A stretch of DNA of 64,000 nt, taken from NCBI RefSeq assembly GCF_026151205.1, contig NC_087074.1, forward strand, positions 10,387,226 through 10,451,225. The letters are read 5' to 3'. Position 1 is the stretch's first letter, and each line of letters starts with the position of its first letter. This DNA comes from Bolinopsis microptera (taxonomy: Eukaryota > Ctenophora > Tentaculata > Lobata > Bolinopsidae). A program made the translations under genes and the position numbers. Shown here piece by piece: positions 55,933-64,000 of the stretch. The notes below the pieces were generated by a model. That model had not been told where the DNA came from. It ran no database searches and worked only from the letters and a program-made list of their open reading frames with translations.

Positions 55933-57244
55933 ATTGCATAAAATATACTTAAATAATTTACACAATACGGTGCCCATGTCTGAGCGGCTCTCCAAAAAAC
56001 TTTCTCTCTTCCTTAGAGCAGAAAGTTTTTTTTTTAAATATATAAACTGGTGTCTCATAAAAATTTAAGAACCAATGTACTTTATTTCATACAAAAACTT
56101 TAAAACTATGTCACATATAAGGTTTAAAAACTACCAAGACGCGTGCCGAGTTAGACTCGTCAACGGTCTTATGTAATTAGAATTTTTACGAGTATCACCC
56201 GTTAAGGTACACAAAAGAAACACTTCATAATTACATATCGTTCACTCTGATATCTTTTCCTCACAACAAATAATACCACTTCTGATGTAATTTCGTCTCT
56301 TCAAGTCCTTCTTTGCCTTCTCTTTCATCTCCAAAACGAGCAGATTTTGTCTGGCTTGCTCTTCAGGTGACCGATCTGGAGAAATGTAAACTGTTTTGTG
56401 GTGCTGACTCCGTCTCAGGTTCTTCGATTTCAATAATATCTCGTGGACATTATTAGAATTTGTGACCGATATTTTGATAGGTCTGGTCTTGTCGGCTGAT
56501 CTCCTTCCAATCCTGACAGCTTCATACCGTGGTTTCACTTCGATCTGTTCAAACAGTTCGTCTACTTTATCGGATAGTTTTTCATCATCCGTCTCCATCA
56601 AACCAAACACGACAAAATTTTTACTGCGGTCCTCCTTCGATACAGCACTCTGAACTGCCTTTTTCAAGCCCTGTTCTGTCAGTGCAGTTTCCGGCGGGTC
56701 CTTTGAAACAGCTTTACTGTATGACCTGATTTCAGCTTGTACAGTTTCCTGAACGGCAGATTTGACTGTGGTCTGAACAGATTCCAACTGCTTTGATTTG
56801 CCCTCAAGAAGTTCACTCTGCAGTTTGATAACCGAGTTTTGTGACCGAATAAGAGAGCTCTTCAACTCCTCCACATCTTCCTTCATTTTGACAGCTTCTC
56901 TGATAAATATCTTCGTCTCTTTGTACACACTGTACAACAACTTTGACATAACTTTCTTAGTTGGTTTGCTTGGTTTTTCAAATTGTTCTGCTGAAAACTC
57001 TGACTCATCACAGGTTGAGGCTTCTTCAAGTCTTGTAATCCAAATATGGAAGTCCTCGTAGGCTTCAGTCAAAAATACAGAACGAGCTGACAAACGTTCT
57101 AATAATTCCAATTCGTCCATGATGTACTTAACTTGTATTACAAGGCTACACGGTGAGCGCAGTGTAATTAAACGATTCTACTGATAAGAGAGCAACAGTT
57201 ATCAACACACAAGCTAAAAGATAAACACATAAGTTTAACAAAAA
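55933..57244 (-). mobile_element. ORF1-only retroposon inserted in the capsid gene
   Basis: 1312 bp flanked by the 8 bp duplication ACAAAGAT (55925-55932 and 57245-57252). On the minus strand: about 124 bp leader, one ORF, then about 300 bp of 3' sequence ending TATTTTATGCAAT with no poly(A). No TIRs were found, so a non-LTR origin is preferred. It has no RT or endonuclease. Confidence 0.75.
56242..57120 (-). CDS. LINE ORF1-like protein (coiled coil plus RRM-like)
   Basis: 292 codons from ATG. Residues about 60-135 are predicted coiled coil (KMKEDVEELKSSLIRSQNS, then VIKLQSELLEGKS). From about 165, KNFVVFGLMETDDEKLSDKV, YEAVRIGRRSADKTRPIKI and KTVYISPDRSPEEQARQNLL follow in the order of the RRM/CTD part of ORF1 proteins of animal LINEs, which bind the element RNA. 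Frame intact although nothing else of a LINE is present. It could instead be a domesticated or Polinton cargo gene, but the target duplication argues for insertion. Confidence 0.72.
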   Translation of the reverse strand: MDELELLERLSARSVFLTEAYEDFHIWITRLEEASTCDESEFSAEQFEKPSKPTKKVMSKLLYSVYKETKIFIREAVKMKEDVEELKSSLIRSQNSVIKLQSELLEGKSKQLESVQTTVKSAVQETVQAEIRSYSKAVSKDPPETALTEQGLKKAVQSAVSKEDRSKNFVVFGLMETDDEKLSDKVDELFEQIEVKPRYEAVRIGRRSADKTRPIKISVTNSNNVHEILLKSKNLRRSQHHKTVYISPDRSPEEQARQNLLVLEMKEKAKKDLKRRNYIRSGIICCEEKISE

Positions 57245-57958
57245 ACAAAGATGAGTTTTTGCTTCTTTGTGGTGATGATGTTCATGGTTATAGTATTCTG
57301 CTTGAAGATTGCTACATACTTGCAACATACTACAGAGTACGAGATGAAATACACGATCTCATTGAAGAGAGACTTCAGAAAGAGCCTATCCCATATTTCA
57401 TTTCAAGGCCTGAAATAATAATCAGACCTGTAACACAGCACAGTAAAATTATCAGAATGTCTGATGTTTTCTCTGACACTTTACCTCCATATGCATTTTT
57501 TACACTGCAAAAGAGCAGAGATTTTGATGGACGGACAAACACAAATCCATTTATATTCCATGGATTCAAGAAATTTCAATTTTACCGCAATGGTGTGCCA
57601 TACTTCAATGATCCACTGGAGGTGGGTACTATTGATAAGCTTGGGGATCACAACTATGTATATAGTGACTTTGGAGAATATTTTAGACAGCTTTATCGTA
57701 CCATTGGAAAGGAGTCTAAGGGAAATTGTCTGATTGATAGCACAAACTTTCATCTGAACTTTATGGTTGGAATGAGTTTTGGTGCTGACAGAAGCAGCTT
57801 GACAGAGAGACATTTAAATCTCCAAGAGAAAGCATCGACCTACCTTGAAATTCATCTGGGAATTGAGGATATACCAGAGGATTCAATTCTCATAGTATAT
57901 GCAGTCTTTGACCGTCAACTTCAAATTGATGCCGATCGTATGGTCAGAATAATCGAGT

Positions 57959-57968
57959 AATAAAAGCA
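57959..57968 (+). promoter_or_regulatory. AATAAAAGCA motif before the protease gene
   Basis: One change from TATAAAAGCA. 64 bp before the protease ATG, overlapping the capsid stop codon. It could also act as a polyadenylation signal (AATAAA) for the capsid gene. Confidence 0.4.
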
Positions 57969-58031
57969 GCTAGAGATTCATCAGTCTATCATTTCTAGCA
58001 TATACTTGTCAGTGTTGTTTCTAATTGTGAT

Positions 58032-58493
58032 ATGAAGCCTCTATCAACATTGGAAATAAACAGAATCCTTGAAGAAAACTGTGTGACTAAAAAATATTAT
58101 ATTGGAACCTACCCCTCATGTATTGCTCTAAGAACCAAAAAGAAAACATACGCTTTTATTACAAATACTGATGAACACGATAAAACGGGACAGCATTGGA
58201 ATGCATGGTTTGTTGAAGGAAAAAAGATCTCATTCTTTGACAGCTTTGGACGTGATTGGGAGGATGCTACCCTACCAAAACATTACAGAGACATTGTTGA
58301 ACCATTTGATCAAATAACTTATAGCACAACTAGAGTACAAGGATGGAATAGCGTTGCATGTGGATTTTTCTGTATTCATTTTCTTTATGTTAAATCTTTG
58401 GGTTTAGATTATGAGGATTTTTTAAATGAATATACCAAAGATTTTGAAAAAAATGATAAGATTGTGTATGAATTTTACAAGTCGATTCAGTAG
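58032..58493 (+). CDS. Adenain-type cysteine protease (C5-like)
   Basis: 153 codons. Catalytic His55 in TGQHWNAWF, Asp70 in SFFDSFG, oxyanion Gln103 in RVQGWNSVAC and nucleophile Cys110 in ACGFFCIHF: the order and spacing of the adenovirus protease family, also found in Polintons. It would process capsid and core precursors during particle assembly. Somewhat shorter than adenain (about 200). Frame intact. Confidence 0.9.
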   Translation: MKPLSTLEINRILEENCVTKKYYIGTYPSCIALRTKKKTYAFITNTDEHDKTGQHWNAWFVEGKKISFFDSFGRDWEDATLPKHYRDIVEPFDQITYSTTRVQGWNSVACGFFCIHFLYVKSLGLDYEDFLNEYTKDFEKNDKIVYEFYKSIQ

Positions 58494-58622
58494 AGTTGTG
58501 TTTTAATTGTTCCAGAGATTCAAATAAAAAATGGATATATAATAACAGGAGAAGTGGGAAACAGCTTCATTTCTTAAAATTCATAATGGACTTTGCTGCT
58601 CCTCTCTTTTTGCTGTCAATGT

Positions 58623-58976
58623 ATGGATACTACTCAAAAAATGGAAGCAGATGCTCAAAGTGCAAAGATCGAAGTCATCATAAAAAATTATGCACAAGAT
58701 CACGATGTCAATACCAGAAAGAACAGGCTTTGTCGATATTGTTTGCAAGAAAATAGAAAAAGACATATTTGCCCTGGAAAATATATCTATGAATTTATTA
58801 TGGAATCCTTTTTCAAACGTGTTTTCTTGGACACTCAGCCATGTTGTTACCTGGACCTCTACCACAACTGCAAGTTAACTATTGCTCAAGAACATCTCTT
58901 TGCAAACTGTAGCAATATGGACTCGATTTTATATCAAAATCTACCCTATTACATTTACGACTATGAGTTTTAAAAA
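58623..58976 (+). CDS. Cys-rich unknown Polinton protein
   Basis: About 117 codons from ATG 58623. The frame opens earlier, but only at a TTG. Contains a possible zinc site LCRYCLQENRKRHICPG (C-x2-C...H-x-C) and further Cys in QPCCYLDLYHNC. Another frame over the same bases (from ATG 58586) is also Cys-rich (CSKCKDRSHHKKLC), so the true frame is not certain. No family recognised. Confidence 0.45.
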
Positions 58977-59032
58977 CAGTTGAATCTGTTAACACTGCTC
59001 ACTTCTTGATCAGCACTTTAGAATCGGCAGCT

Positions 59033-59446
59033 ATGAACTATTTTCATGATGTATACTTGGGGTTTCTTGCTGAGCAGATTGCTCGACAATGTGAACAAAT
59101 GTCTGCTCTCAAGTGCTCAGCGTGTGAATCAAAAATAAAAAGCCCTCTGTTACACATTTGTCATCAACGTGGACTTTTAGAGAAACTGCAAATTCACTTT
59201 GAGGAAGTAAGAGGACCCATGTTAACGGACATAGAAGTTTATTACGATCAGGTGCAAGAGCTTTTACCTCACTGTGATGACCCTTCGAAAGACAGAAATA
59301 ATTATATTAACGCTGGTCGGTTGTGGTTGCAAATGTGTTCAGCAGAAATTGTATTCTACGGACGGTACATTAACGAATTCAACCATTCATTCATAGACAG
59401 AGCTTTTAAGAAAGGTAAAAAATATGCAGGGGCTGCAAGAATCTGA
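59033..59446 (+). CDS. Unknown Polinton protein with CxxC...HxC site
   Basis: 137 codons from ATG 59033. Mainly helical. A likely zinc site lies in KCSACESKIKSPLLHICHQRG (two Cys, then His-x-Cys-His). A basic end (FKKGKKYAGAARI). No family recognised. Follows the Cys-rich gene closely on the same strand. Confidence 0.6.
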   Translation: MNYFHDVYLGFLAEQIARQCEQMSALKCSACESKIKSPLLHICHQRGLLEKLQIHFEEVRGPMLTDIEVYYDQVQELLPHCDDPSKDRNNYINAGRLWLQMCSAEIVFYGRYINEFNHSFIDRAFKKGKKYAGAARI

Positions 59447-59600
59447 ACGGAACATTGGATATCGCCTCATGAATTTGCGCCGATACTTCCCCAGTCGCTC
59501 AAGACATGTTAATCCTAGTAATGAGCTCCCTTTCACATGATAATCACATGTCACATTCAATAAAGGCTCTGTCGTGAAAACATTGTGTCATTTCTAAAAT

Positions 59601-60077
59601 ATGAACTTTGAATTCGTTATCGTAGTTACTGAGGGTTTCACTACTCAGAATGGAGGATTTATACTCAGAGAACTCACTCTCATATTTCCCAATGAGCAGG
59701 AGCAGCATTTTCAATTCAAGAATCCAGAGACCATGTACCTGAATCCGGATGAGATGAAAATAGCAAAGTTCTCTCAGCGACATTTGAATGGCTTTTCACC
59801 AACCGATAACGAGAGTTGTTGTCTCCCTGCAGCGGTATATCCTAAAATACTTGAAGAGATACAGCATTGTAGAATTTACTGCGCAGGGGAAAATGAACGT
59901 TGTTTCTTTGCTAGAAACCTATCAAATACTGAAGTTGTTGATGTTTATTCTCTGTTTGACTTCAATTACCCAACACAACTCGATAATCCGAGCTGTTTTA
60001 AGTTACATCGTTACAGATACTGTTCTCTTGCAAAAGCTAGATATTTGACTCAAAGACTTGATGGATTTAGATTATGA
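59601..60077 (+). CDS. Unknown protein, possibly degenerate RNase H-fold exonuclease-like
   Basis: 158 codons from ATG. The opening FVIVVTEGFTTQNGGFILRE resembles the first strand of a family of exonuclease-like proteins from animal mobile elements that read DxEGF...KEL. Here Thr replaces the first Asp, so activity is doubtful. The central part has HCRIYCAGENERCFFARN. The link is from memory of the pattern and is weak. Last gene before the right noncoding region. Confidence 0.45.
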   Translation: MNFEFVIVVTEGFTTQNGGFILRELTLIFPNEQEQHFQFKNPETMYLNPDEMKIAKFSQRHLNGFSPTDNESCCLPAAVYPKILEEIQHCRIYCAGENERCFFARNLSNTEVVDVYSLFDFNYPTQLDNPSCFKLHRYRYCSLAKARYLTQRLDGFRL

Positions 60078-60234
60078 ATTAAACGCTAACTTGCTCTTTT
60101 GACCTAAAGCATGTGGAATATTACATTTTATTTTATGATGTGTACTTGATATTTGTTTAGCTTCATCATCAAACACTGTGTATCACTTGTTTGTTTTCTT
60201 AACTTGGTATACTAACTCTACAGTGAACTATAAT

Positions 60235-60870
60235 CATCAAAGTTTTATCCTTCTAGACTTCTACTCTGATAGAGTGAAACTAGCACCTAGTGTATAATTA
60301 CAGATTGTACATGAAAAAGTCTCTAACTCTAAGATCGTCGCTGTACGTTACATAACACATTTTAGTGGGAGTCCCCACATACATTAGACACGGGTGGAGA
60401 GAATGCTCTCCTGATTCCGTCTTTTCTTGAGAGCCAACCCCAATCTGTGATATAGCTGACTCATGACACTGGAGATGGGCTTAGATCTCTCTTAACGAGC
60501 CGTTAGCATCAACCATATCACAGCAATTTTTAAATATTTTTGTGTTTTGTAAACGCAAACTATGATTAACAGAGTTGTGTCCTCAGACCTCTCCTCTGAT
60601 AGAGAGTGAAGATAGCACTTAGTATATTAGAGATGTACATAGAGAAGGTCTCTAAGATCATCGATGTACGTTACATAACTCATTTTAGTGGGAGTCCCCA
60701 CATACGTTGACACGGGTGGAGAGAATGCTCTCCTGATTCCGTCTTTTCTAACCCCAATCTGTGATATAGCTGACTCATGACACTGGAGATGGGCTTAGGT
60801 CTCTCTTAACGAGCCGTTAGCATCAACCATATCACAGCAATTTTTAAATATTTTTGAGTTTTGTAAACGT
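60235..60870. repeat. Direct duplication of about 310 bp x 2
   Basis: Copies at about 60235-60550 and 60570-60870 share TTTTAGTGGGAGTCCCCACA, GACACGGGTGGAGAGAATGC and TTAACGAGCCGTTAGCATCA. The GGGAGTCCCCACA palindrome is in both. Confidence 0.85.
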
Positions 60871-61230
60871 AAATATTTAAGCTTCAAGTATGAAACATTT
60901 GCTGTAGCATAGGGCTGATAGATTGAGCAACATATGACATTTTTAACTTTTTGGAAGGTTAGAAATATAAAATCTAGTTGAATTGTAGATAAATAAGATA
61001 TAAAATAGTTAGAATATAAGTTTATAGGTGAGGTGTAAGTTGTGTCTATCAGAGCTTTATACTGCTGAGGTCGCGAACAACTCACAACTTACTCACTTGT
61101 AATTGATCAGCTCTCATCAATCATTCGAGTGATCTGCATCAATGAACTCTCATCTGTGTCGTATCATCTTTCTACACTGCTTGCGGTCACTAGCCAGCTC
61201 GTTCGCTCCTCCTAGATTTATATTTGTGTT

Positions 61231-61285
61231 TCCTGAAAACACTGAAGTTTCCTGAAAACACTGCAGCATCCTGAAAACGCTGTAG
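61231..61285. repeat. Triple 17-18 bp repeat
   Basis: Three copies of CCTGAAAAC(A/G)CTG with (A/C/T)AG. Confidence 0.8.
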
Positions 61286-61970
61286 CACACAACTCCTTCT
61301 CGTATGAATTTATTTGAAATAAAAAAACTTGTAAAAAATATAAGTTATCTGTATTAGAATTCTGAGAGCAAAAATATTTATCATTGCAAGAACTCCTTGT
61401 CCGGTGAATTTGTTGAAACTTATGAAATAGATCAACTCACGTAAAGTAAATGTTTTAGTTTTAACAAAAATTAGAGAAATTAAGAAAGCTATGGCTATGT
61501 CCTCAAACTTCTCCACTCTTCTGATAAAGGGATAAGAAGAGCTTCCACTGCAACATATAGAGATCTGAGAGGGAGAGAGAGAGTAGGTCCCTAAAGATCA
61601 TCAACTCGTTAGAGGTCTTTAAGATCGGCAGCTCTGTGTAGAATGGAGCAAATAAGAAATGTGGGAGGGATGGAAAGAGCCCTCTATTTATATTGAATTT
61701 TAGTGTACCTCAGTACGACGTTATCGTAGCTTAACTCTATAGGGTGTGTTAACTTTGATCTGAGACGAAATTTTCATGGGCTAACACGCTGTTCCGCATG
61801 AAATAATGTGCTATACAGCAAGGAATATGCTCACGTGATTACTATAGTAGGCACTGAGTGGACGCTTCTGATGATCTAATATCAACTATCAAAGTTACCC
61901 ATCCGGGTTCAACATGAAATGTTGAATTCAATACATTCGAAGGGTGGATTCCTCTACTTGCTTCATATGT

Positions 61971-62258
61971 ATAATTTCATACAATAAGAACTTTGAAAGC
62001 TATTAGCTTCAATGGGTAATATTTATCTTACAAACACATGTACCATGCTCTGAACGATTCTTAAACACCCAAATAAATTATTCATTATATCATAAACCTG
62101 GGGAACTGAACAAAATTTAGCACTGAACGTACTCAACGTACTTAAATTACCCACAGCACTTGCGGAACGGCGACCGCTACTGGTTTAATTAAGTGACGAG
62201 AACTTTACTTATATCATACCAAACAAGTGACGAGGACTTTACTTATATTATATCTACT
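61971..62258 (-). repeat. Right TIR of the Polinton
   Basis: Ends TTATATTATATCTACT. Followed by the AATATA target duplication. Confidence 0.92.
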
Positions 62259-62373
62259 AATATACGTAATATAAAGGCAAACGCACTTTTCCGCACTTAA
62301 ACTCACGAAAAAATCTTAACGAACTAAAGTACGCACTTTTCCTGGAAAAGTAACGCACGAACCAACTATGCTC

Positions 62374-63415
62374 CAAAACCCAAACAACACATTCCACAGG
62401 AAATATAGAGGCGATCAGGGTCTCAGGTATATTTGCCATCTTCATGAAGGGAACTTAGGGACACTTAAGCCACGGTTAAAAAAGAATCCTGGTCAAGTTG
62501 GAGAAATTTATGATTTACAACAGGGCTAGGATTGTGGTCAGAGTCATGGTTAGCCCCGGCCGGGTTATGGTTTCAGCCGTTTTAGACCCCCTCACCCTCC
62601 ATCACACACTTTTCAGTTGCACAGCAGTTATACAAGAATTACGTTATTCACAATAGCTATGAAGATATCCACCCACAGTGTTAGATCATTTTGCACAAGG
62701 CTTTCTCTCCCCCGGTCCAAGTGAACCTCTAGGCTCTGACTCAGCCCCTTGACCTCAGATCATGATATCATGAGATTCTGATGAATCACAAGGCGCGTCA
62801 AAATTCTTATTTTTATCACACTCATGACATTAGTGAGCAGCAAACAATTCTCCGTTTATAATGTCTAAATATTATTTCTTGAGACAAATTATATTGAAAT
62901 AAACGGGATGAATATTCTTAGTAGAATAATTACTACATTGCTAGTCCTGCTACATCGCTAGTCTTGAAAGCTTCAAACTGTGAAGATCAAATAGAAATTT
63001 AGCTGAAAATATTGCCAAAGTAGATGTTTTGTGCTTACCAGGATATCAGCATCTTTATAAAATAAACTTTAAATTTGATGTGGGAAGTGAAAGAGTTCAA
63101 GAGCTGTTTACTATATTCGATCGCAAAATTAGGTTTTCAAGGTGCGGGGAATTTCTTGAAATGAAATCGAAGCAGTTGGAATCAGATCACCATGAAATCT
63201 GCCATTCAGGACGCTGTACAAGCTATATAGGATCAAGTCATGTATACCACAAATTATCAATTTTTTTCTAATGTTTGAAAATTTGATCGTTGGTATGAAC
63301 TTCAAGTAGATTGGCGGCAAACATCTGTTAGTTGTATAGTGCTTGATAAAGTATGCATTAAGTATTGAATATGGAACAAAGTCATAAAGAGCGTGAAAGC
63401 TCTGGTGACGTCATA
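62374..63415. other. No gene seen
   Basis: Unique-looking. A frame at 63029-63271 (+) has no recognisable feature. Confidence 0.45.
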
Positions 63416-63959
63416 GTCACGTGACCTTAGGCTCATGATCACGTGACCTCAGACCCAATCAATTGAGTTCTGGCTTGGTCAGCCCCCTGTCACGCGTTCT
63501 TGAGGTGAGGTACGACACCTTGCTAACCCAATCAATGTCTGGAAAACTGCAAATTTTCACATGCTAAACTCACAAGGGTCTTAAAGAATTGTGCGAGATG
63601 ACGATACATAGAGGCCGCAGAATTATAAGGACTACCAGATCCTCGTGGAACTTAAGCGATCCATGATATCATGACAGGCCCTATAGTATAAGATACATTT
63701 CAGGACAGGAAATTCCAACCAAAGATAACCAAACAAAACAAATAAATAACTAAATAAGGATATGCCATATGGTAACATCGTAATCTTGCACGACTCCTTA
63801 AGAATCTTAAATGCTGCGCATGTGAAAATTTGCAGCCTTCCAGACATTTATTGGATTAACGAGGTGTCGTACGTCACCTCAATTAAGATCAGGTAACAGA
63901 GAGCTGACCCAATTGATCGGGTCGGAGGTCACGTGATTAAGAGCCTGAAGTCACGTGAC
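63416..63959. mobile_element. Fold-back MITE bounded by GTCACGTGAC
   Basis: Both ends are the palindrome GTCACGTGAC. Inverted arms of about 190 bp with gaps share GATCACGTGACCTC, CCCAATCAATTGAG and TGCAAATTTTCACATG. 544 bp, noncoding. Confidence 0.75.
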
Positions 63960-64000
63960 ACTAAACGCACTTTTAAAACCAAACGCACTTTACACACGAA
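63960..64000 (+). repeat. Partial copy of the MITE that hosts the Polinton
   Basis: 41 bp match (one mismatch) to 48134-48174, running off the window. Starts at the edge of the fold-back MITE. Confidence 0.8.

Larger units (their letters stand above)
55027..57960 (+). pseudogene. Major capsid protein (hexon-like, double jelly roll), split by insertion
   Basis: The N-terminal part is 55027-55932 and the C-terminal part 57253-57960. The two are in the same frame once 55933-57252 is discounted (the insert plus one 8 bp repeat). About 535 residues, close to the family norm. N-terminal cues: YDLKVWPVTNLF, then GPINFTLPPQPKGLLTDLHI. C-terminal cues: RPEIIIRPVTQHSK and a DSTNFHLNFMVGMSF region followed by a LEIHLGIEDIP strand. 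It forms the trimeric capsomers. As it stands the frame stops at 55941, so only the first jelly roll could be made. Confidence 0.85.
60078..61970. other. Polinton right noncoding region
   Basis: 1.9 kb with no convincing gene, in an element that should contain a polymerase. Holds a direct duplication of about 300 bp and a short triple repeat. A hydrophobic 68-codon minus-strand frame (61310-61516) is probably chance. Confidence 0.6.
48399..62258. mobile_element. Polinton/Maverick, complete termini, no DNA polymerase
   Basis: Ends AGTAGATATAATATAAGTAA / reverse complement ending ACT, TIRs of 280-290 bp, and a 6 bp target duplication AATATA (48393-48398 and 62259-62264), all canonical. 13.86 kb. 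Genes: chromodomain integrase, packaging ATPase, penton and hexon-like capsid proteins, basic virion protein, adenain-type protease and several unknowns. A protein-primed PolB, normally about 1000 residues or more, is absent, and no remnant was seen. Integrase and the basic protein have frame breaks. The hexon gene is cut by a retroposon. The copy is defective. Confidence 0.95.
48113..62373. mobile_element. MITE split by the Polinton
   Basis: Ends GAGCATAGTTGGTTCGTGCG (48113) and its reverse complement at 62354-62373. The part outside the Polinton is only about 0.4 kb and repeats AACGCACTTTT motifs. A 41 bp piece (48134-48174) recurs at 63960-64000. Target duplication not seen. Confidence 0.65.

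Noticed and set aside
60078-61970. Remnant of a protein-primed DNA polymerase in the Polinton right arm
   Set aside because: Looked for the long ORF and the usual polymerase motifs in all frames. Only short, unrelated frames are present.

Overview
The window is eukaryotic and almost certainly from an invertebrate animal. It is AT-rich and dominated by transposable elements of animal type: an LTR retrotransposon, a Penelope-like element, a Polinton/Maverick, a MULE carrying a FLYWCH gene, and fold-back MITEs. The only host-like genes are broken into exons with GT-AG introns. I saw no operons, ribosome binding sites, tRNA, rRNA or CRISPR. The species cannot be named from the sequence.

Layout. 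(1) 1-151 and 13476-13846 are two halves of one coding exon of a GM2-synthase-like (GT12-type) glycosyltransferase. They are split by a 13.3 kb LTR retrotransposon (152-13470, TSD CCCGC) whose pol is decayed. Its 3' LTR is itself interrupted by an 861 bp MITE (11512-12372, TSD AAG). (2) 13847-18530 holds a 51 bp minisatellite, a 1.55 kb MULE-like element with long TIRs and a 9 bp TSD carrying one FLYWCH gene (14906-16453), a second FLYWCH fragment on the other strand, clusters of a 17 bp motif, an E-box cluster and three palindromes. (3) 18531-24284 is flanked by 344 bp inverted repeats and a 5 bp TSD and contains a spliced ankyrin-repeat gene whose five modelled exons keep phase across four GT-AG introns. 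One intron holds about 650 bp of (TG)n. (4) 25449-47454 is a dense array of three repeat modules, here called A (about 1.03 kb), FB (a palindrome with arms of about 150 bp) and B (about 0.4-0.54 kb with hairpins), in both orientations. It includes a 1568 bp tandem duplication. Inside it lie a 2.16 kb TIR element with many TTTGTCACA motifs (29870-32028) and a complete Penelope-like element (34330-38892), which is in turn interrupted by a poly(A) retroposon (37745-38683). (5) 48399-62258 is a complete-ended Polinton (AGT...ACT termini, 280-290 bp TIRs, TSD AATATA) inserted in an older GAGCATAG-ended MITE. (6) 63416-63959 is a fold-back element bounded by GTCACGTGAC.

The Polinton carries a chromodomain integrase, an A32-type packaging ATPase, penton-like and hexon-like capsid proteins, a small basic virion-type protein, an adenain-type protease and several accessory genes, but no protein-primed DNA polymerase. 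It has two frame breaks (integrase and basic virion protein), and its capsid gene is cut by a 1.3 kb ORF1-only retroposon. It is therefore a defective, capsid-encoding element that would depend on replication proteins supplied in trans. Three of its genes share an upstream TATAAAAGCA-type motif.

The window is best read as layered insertions. At least five empty sites can be reconstructed from target duplications or sister copies: glycosyltransferase exon, LTR, B module, Penelope terminal repeat and Polinton capsid gene.
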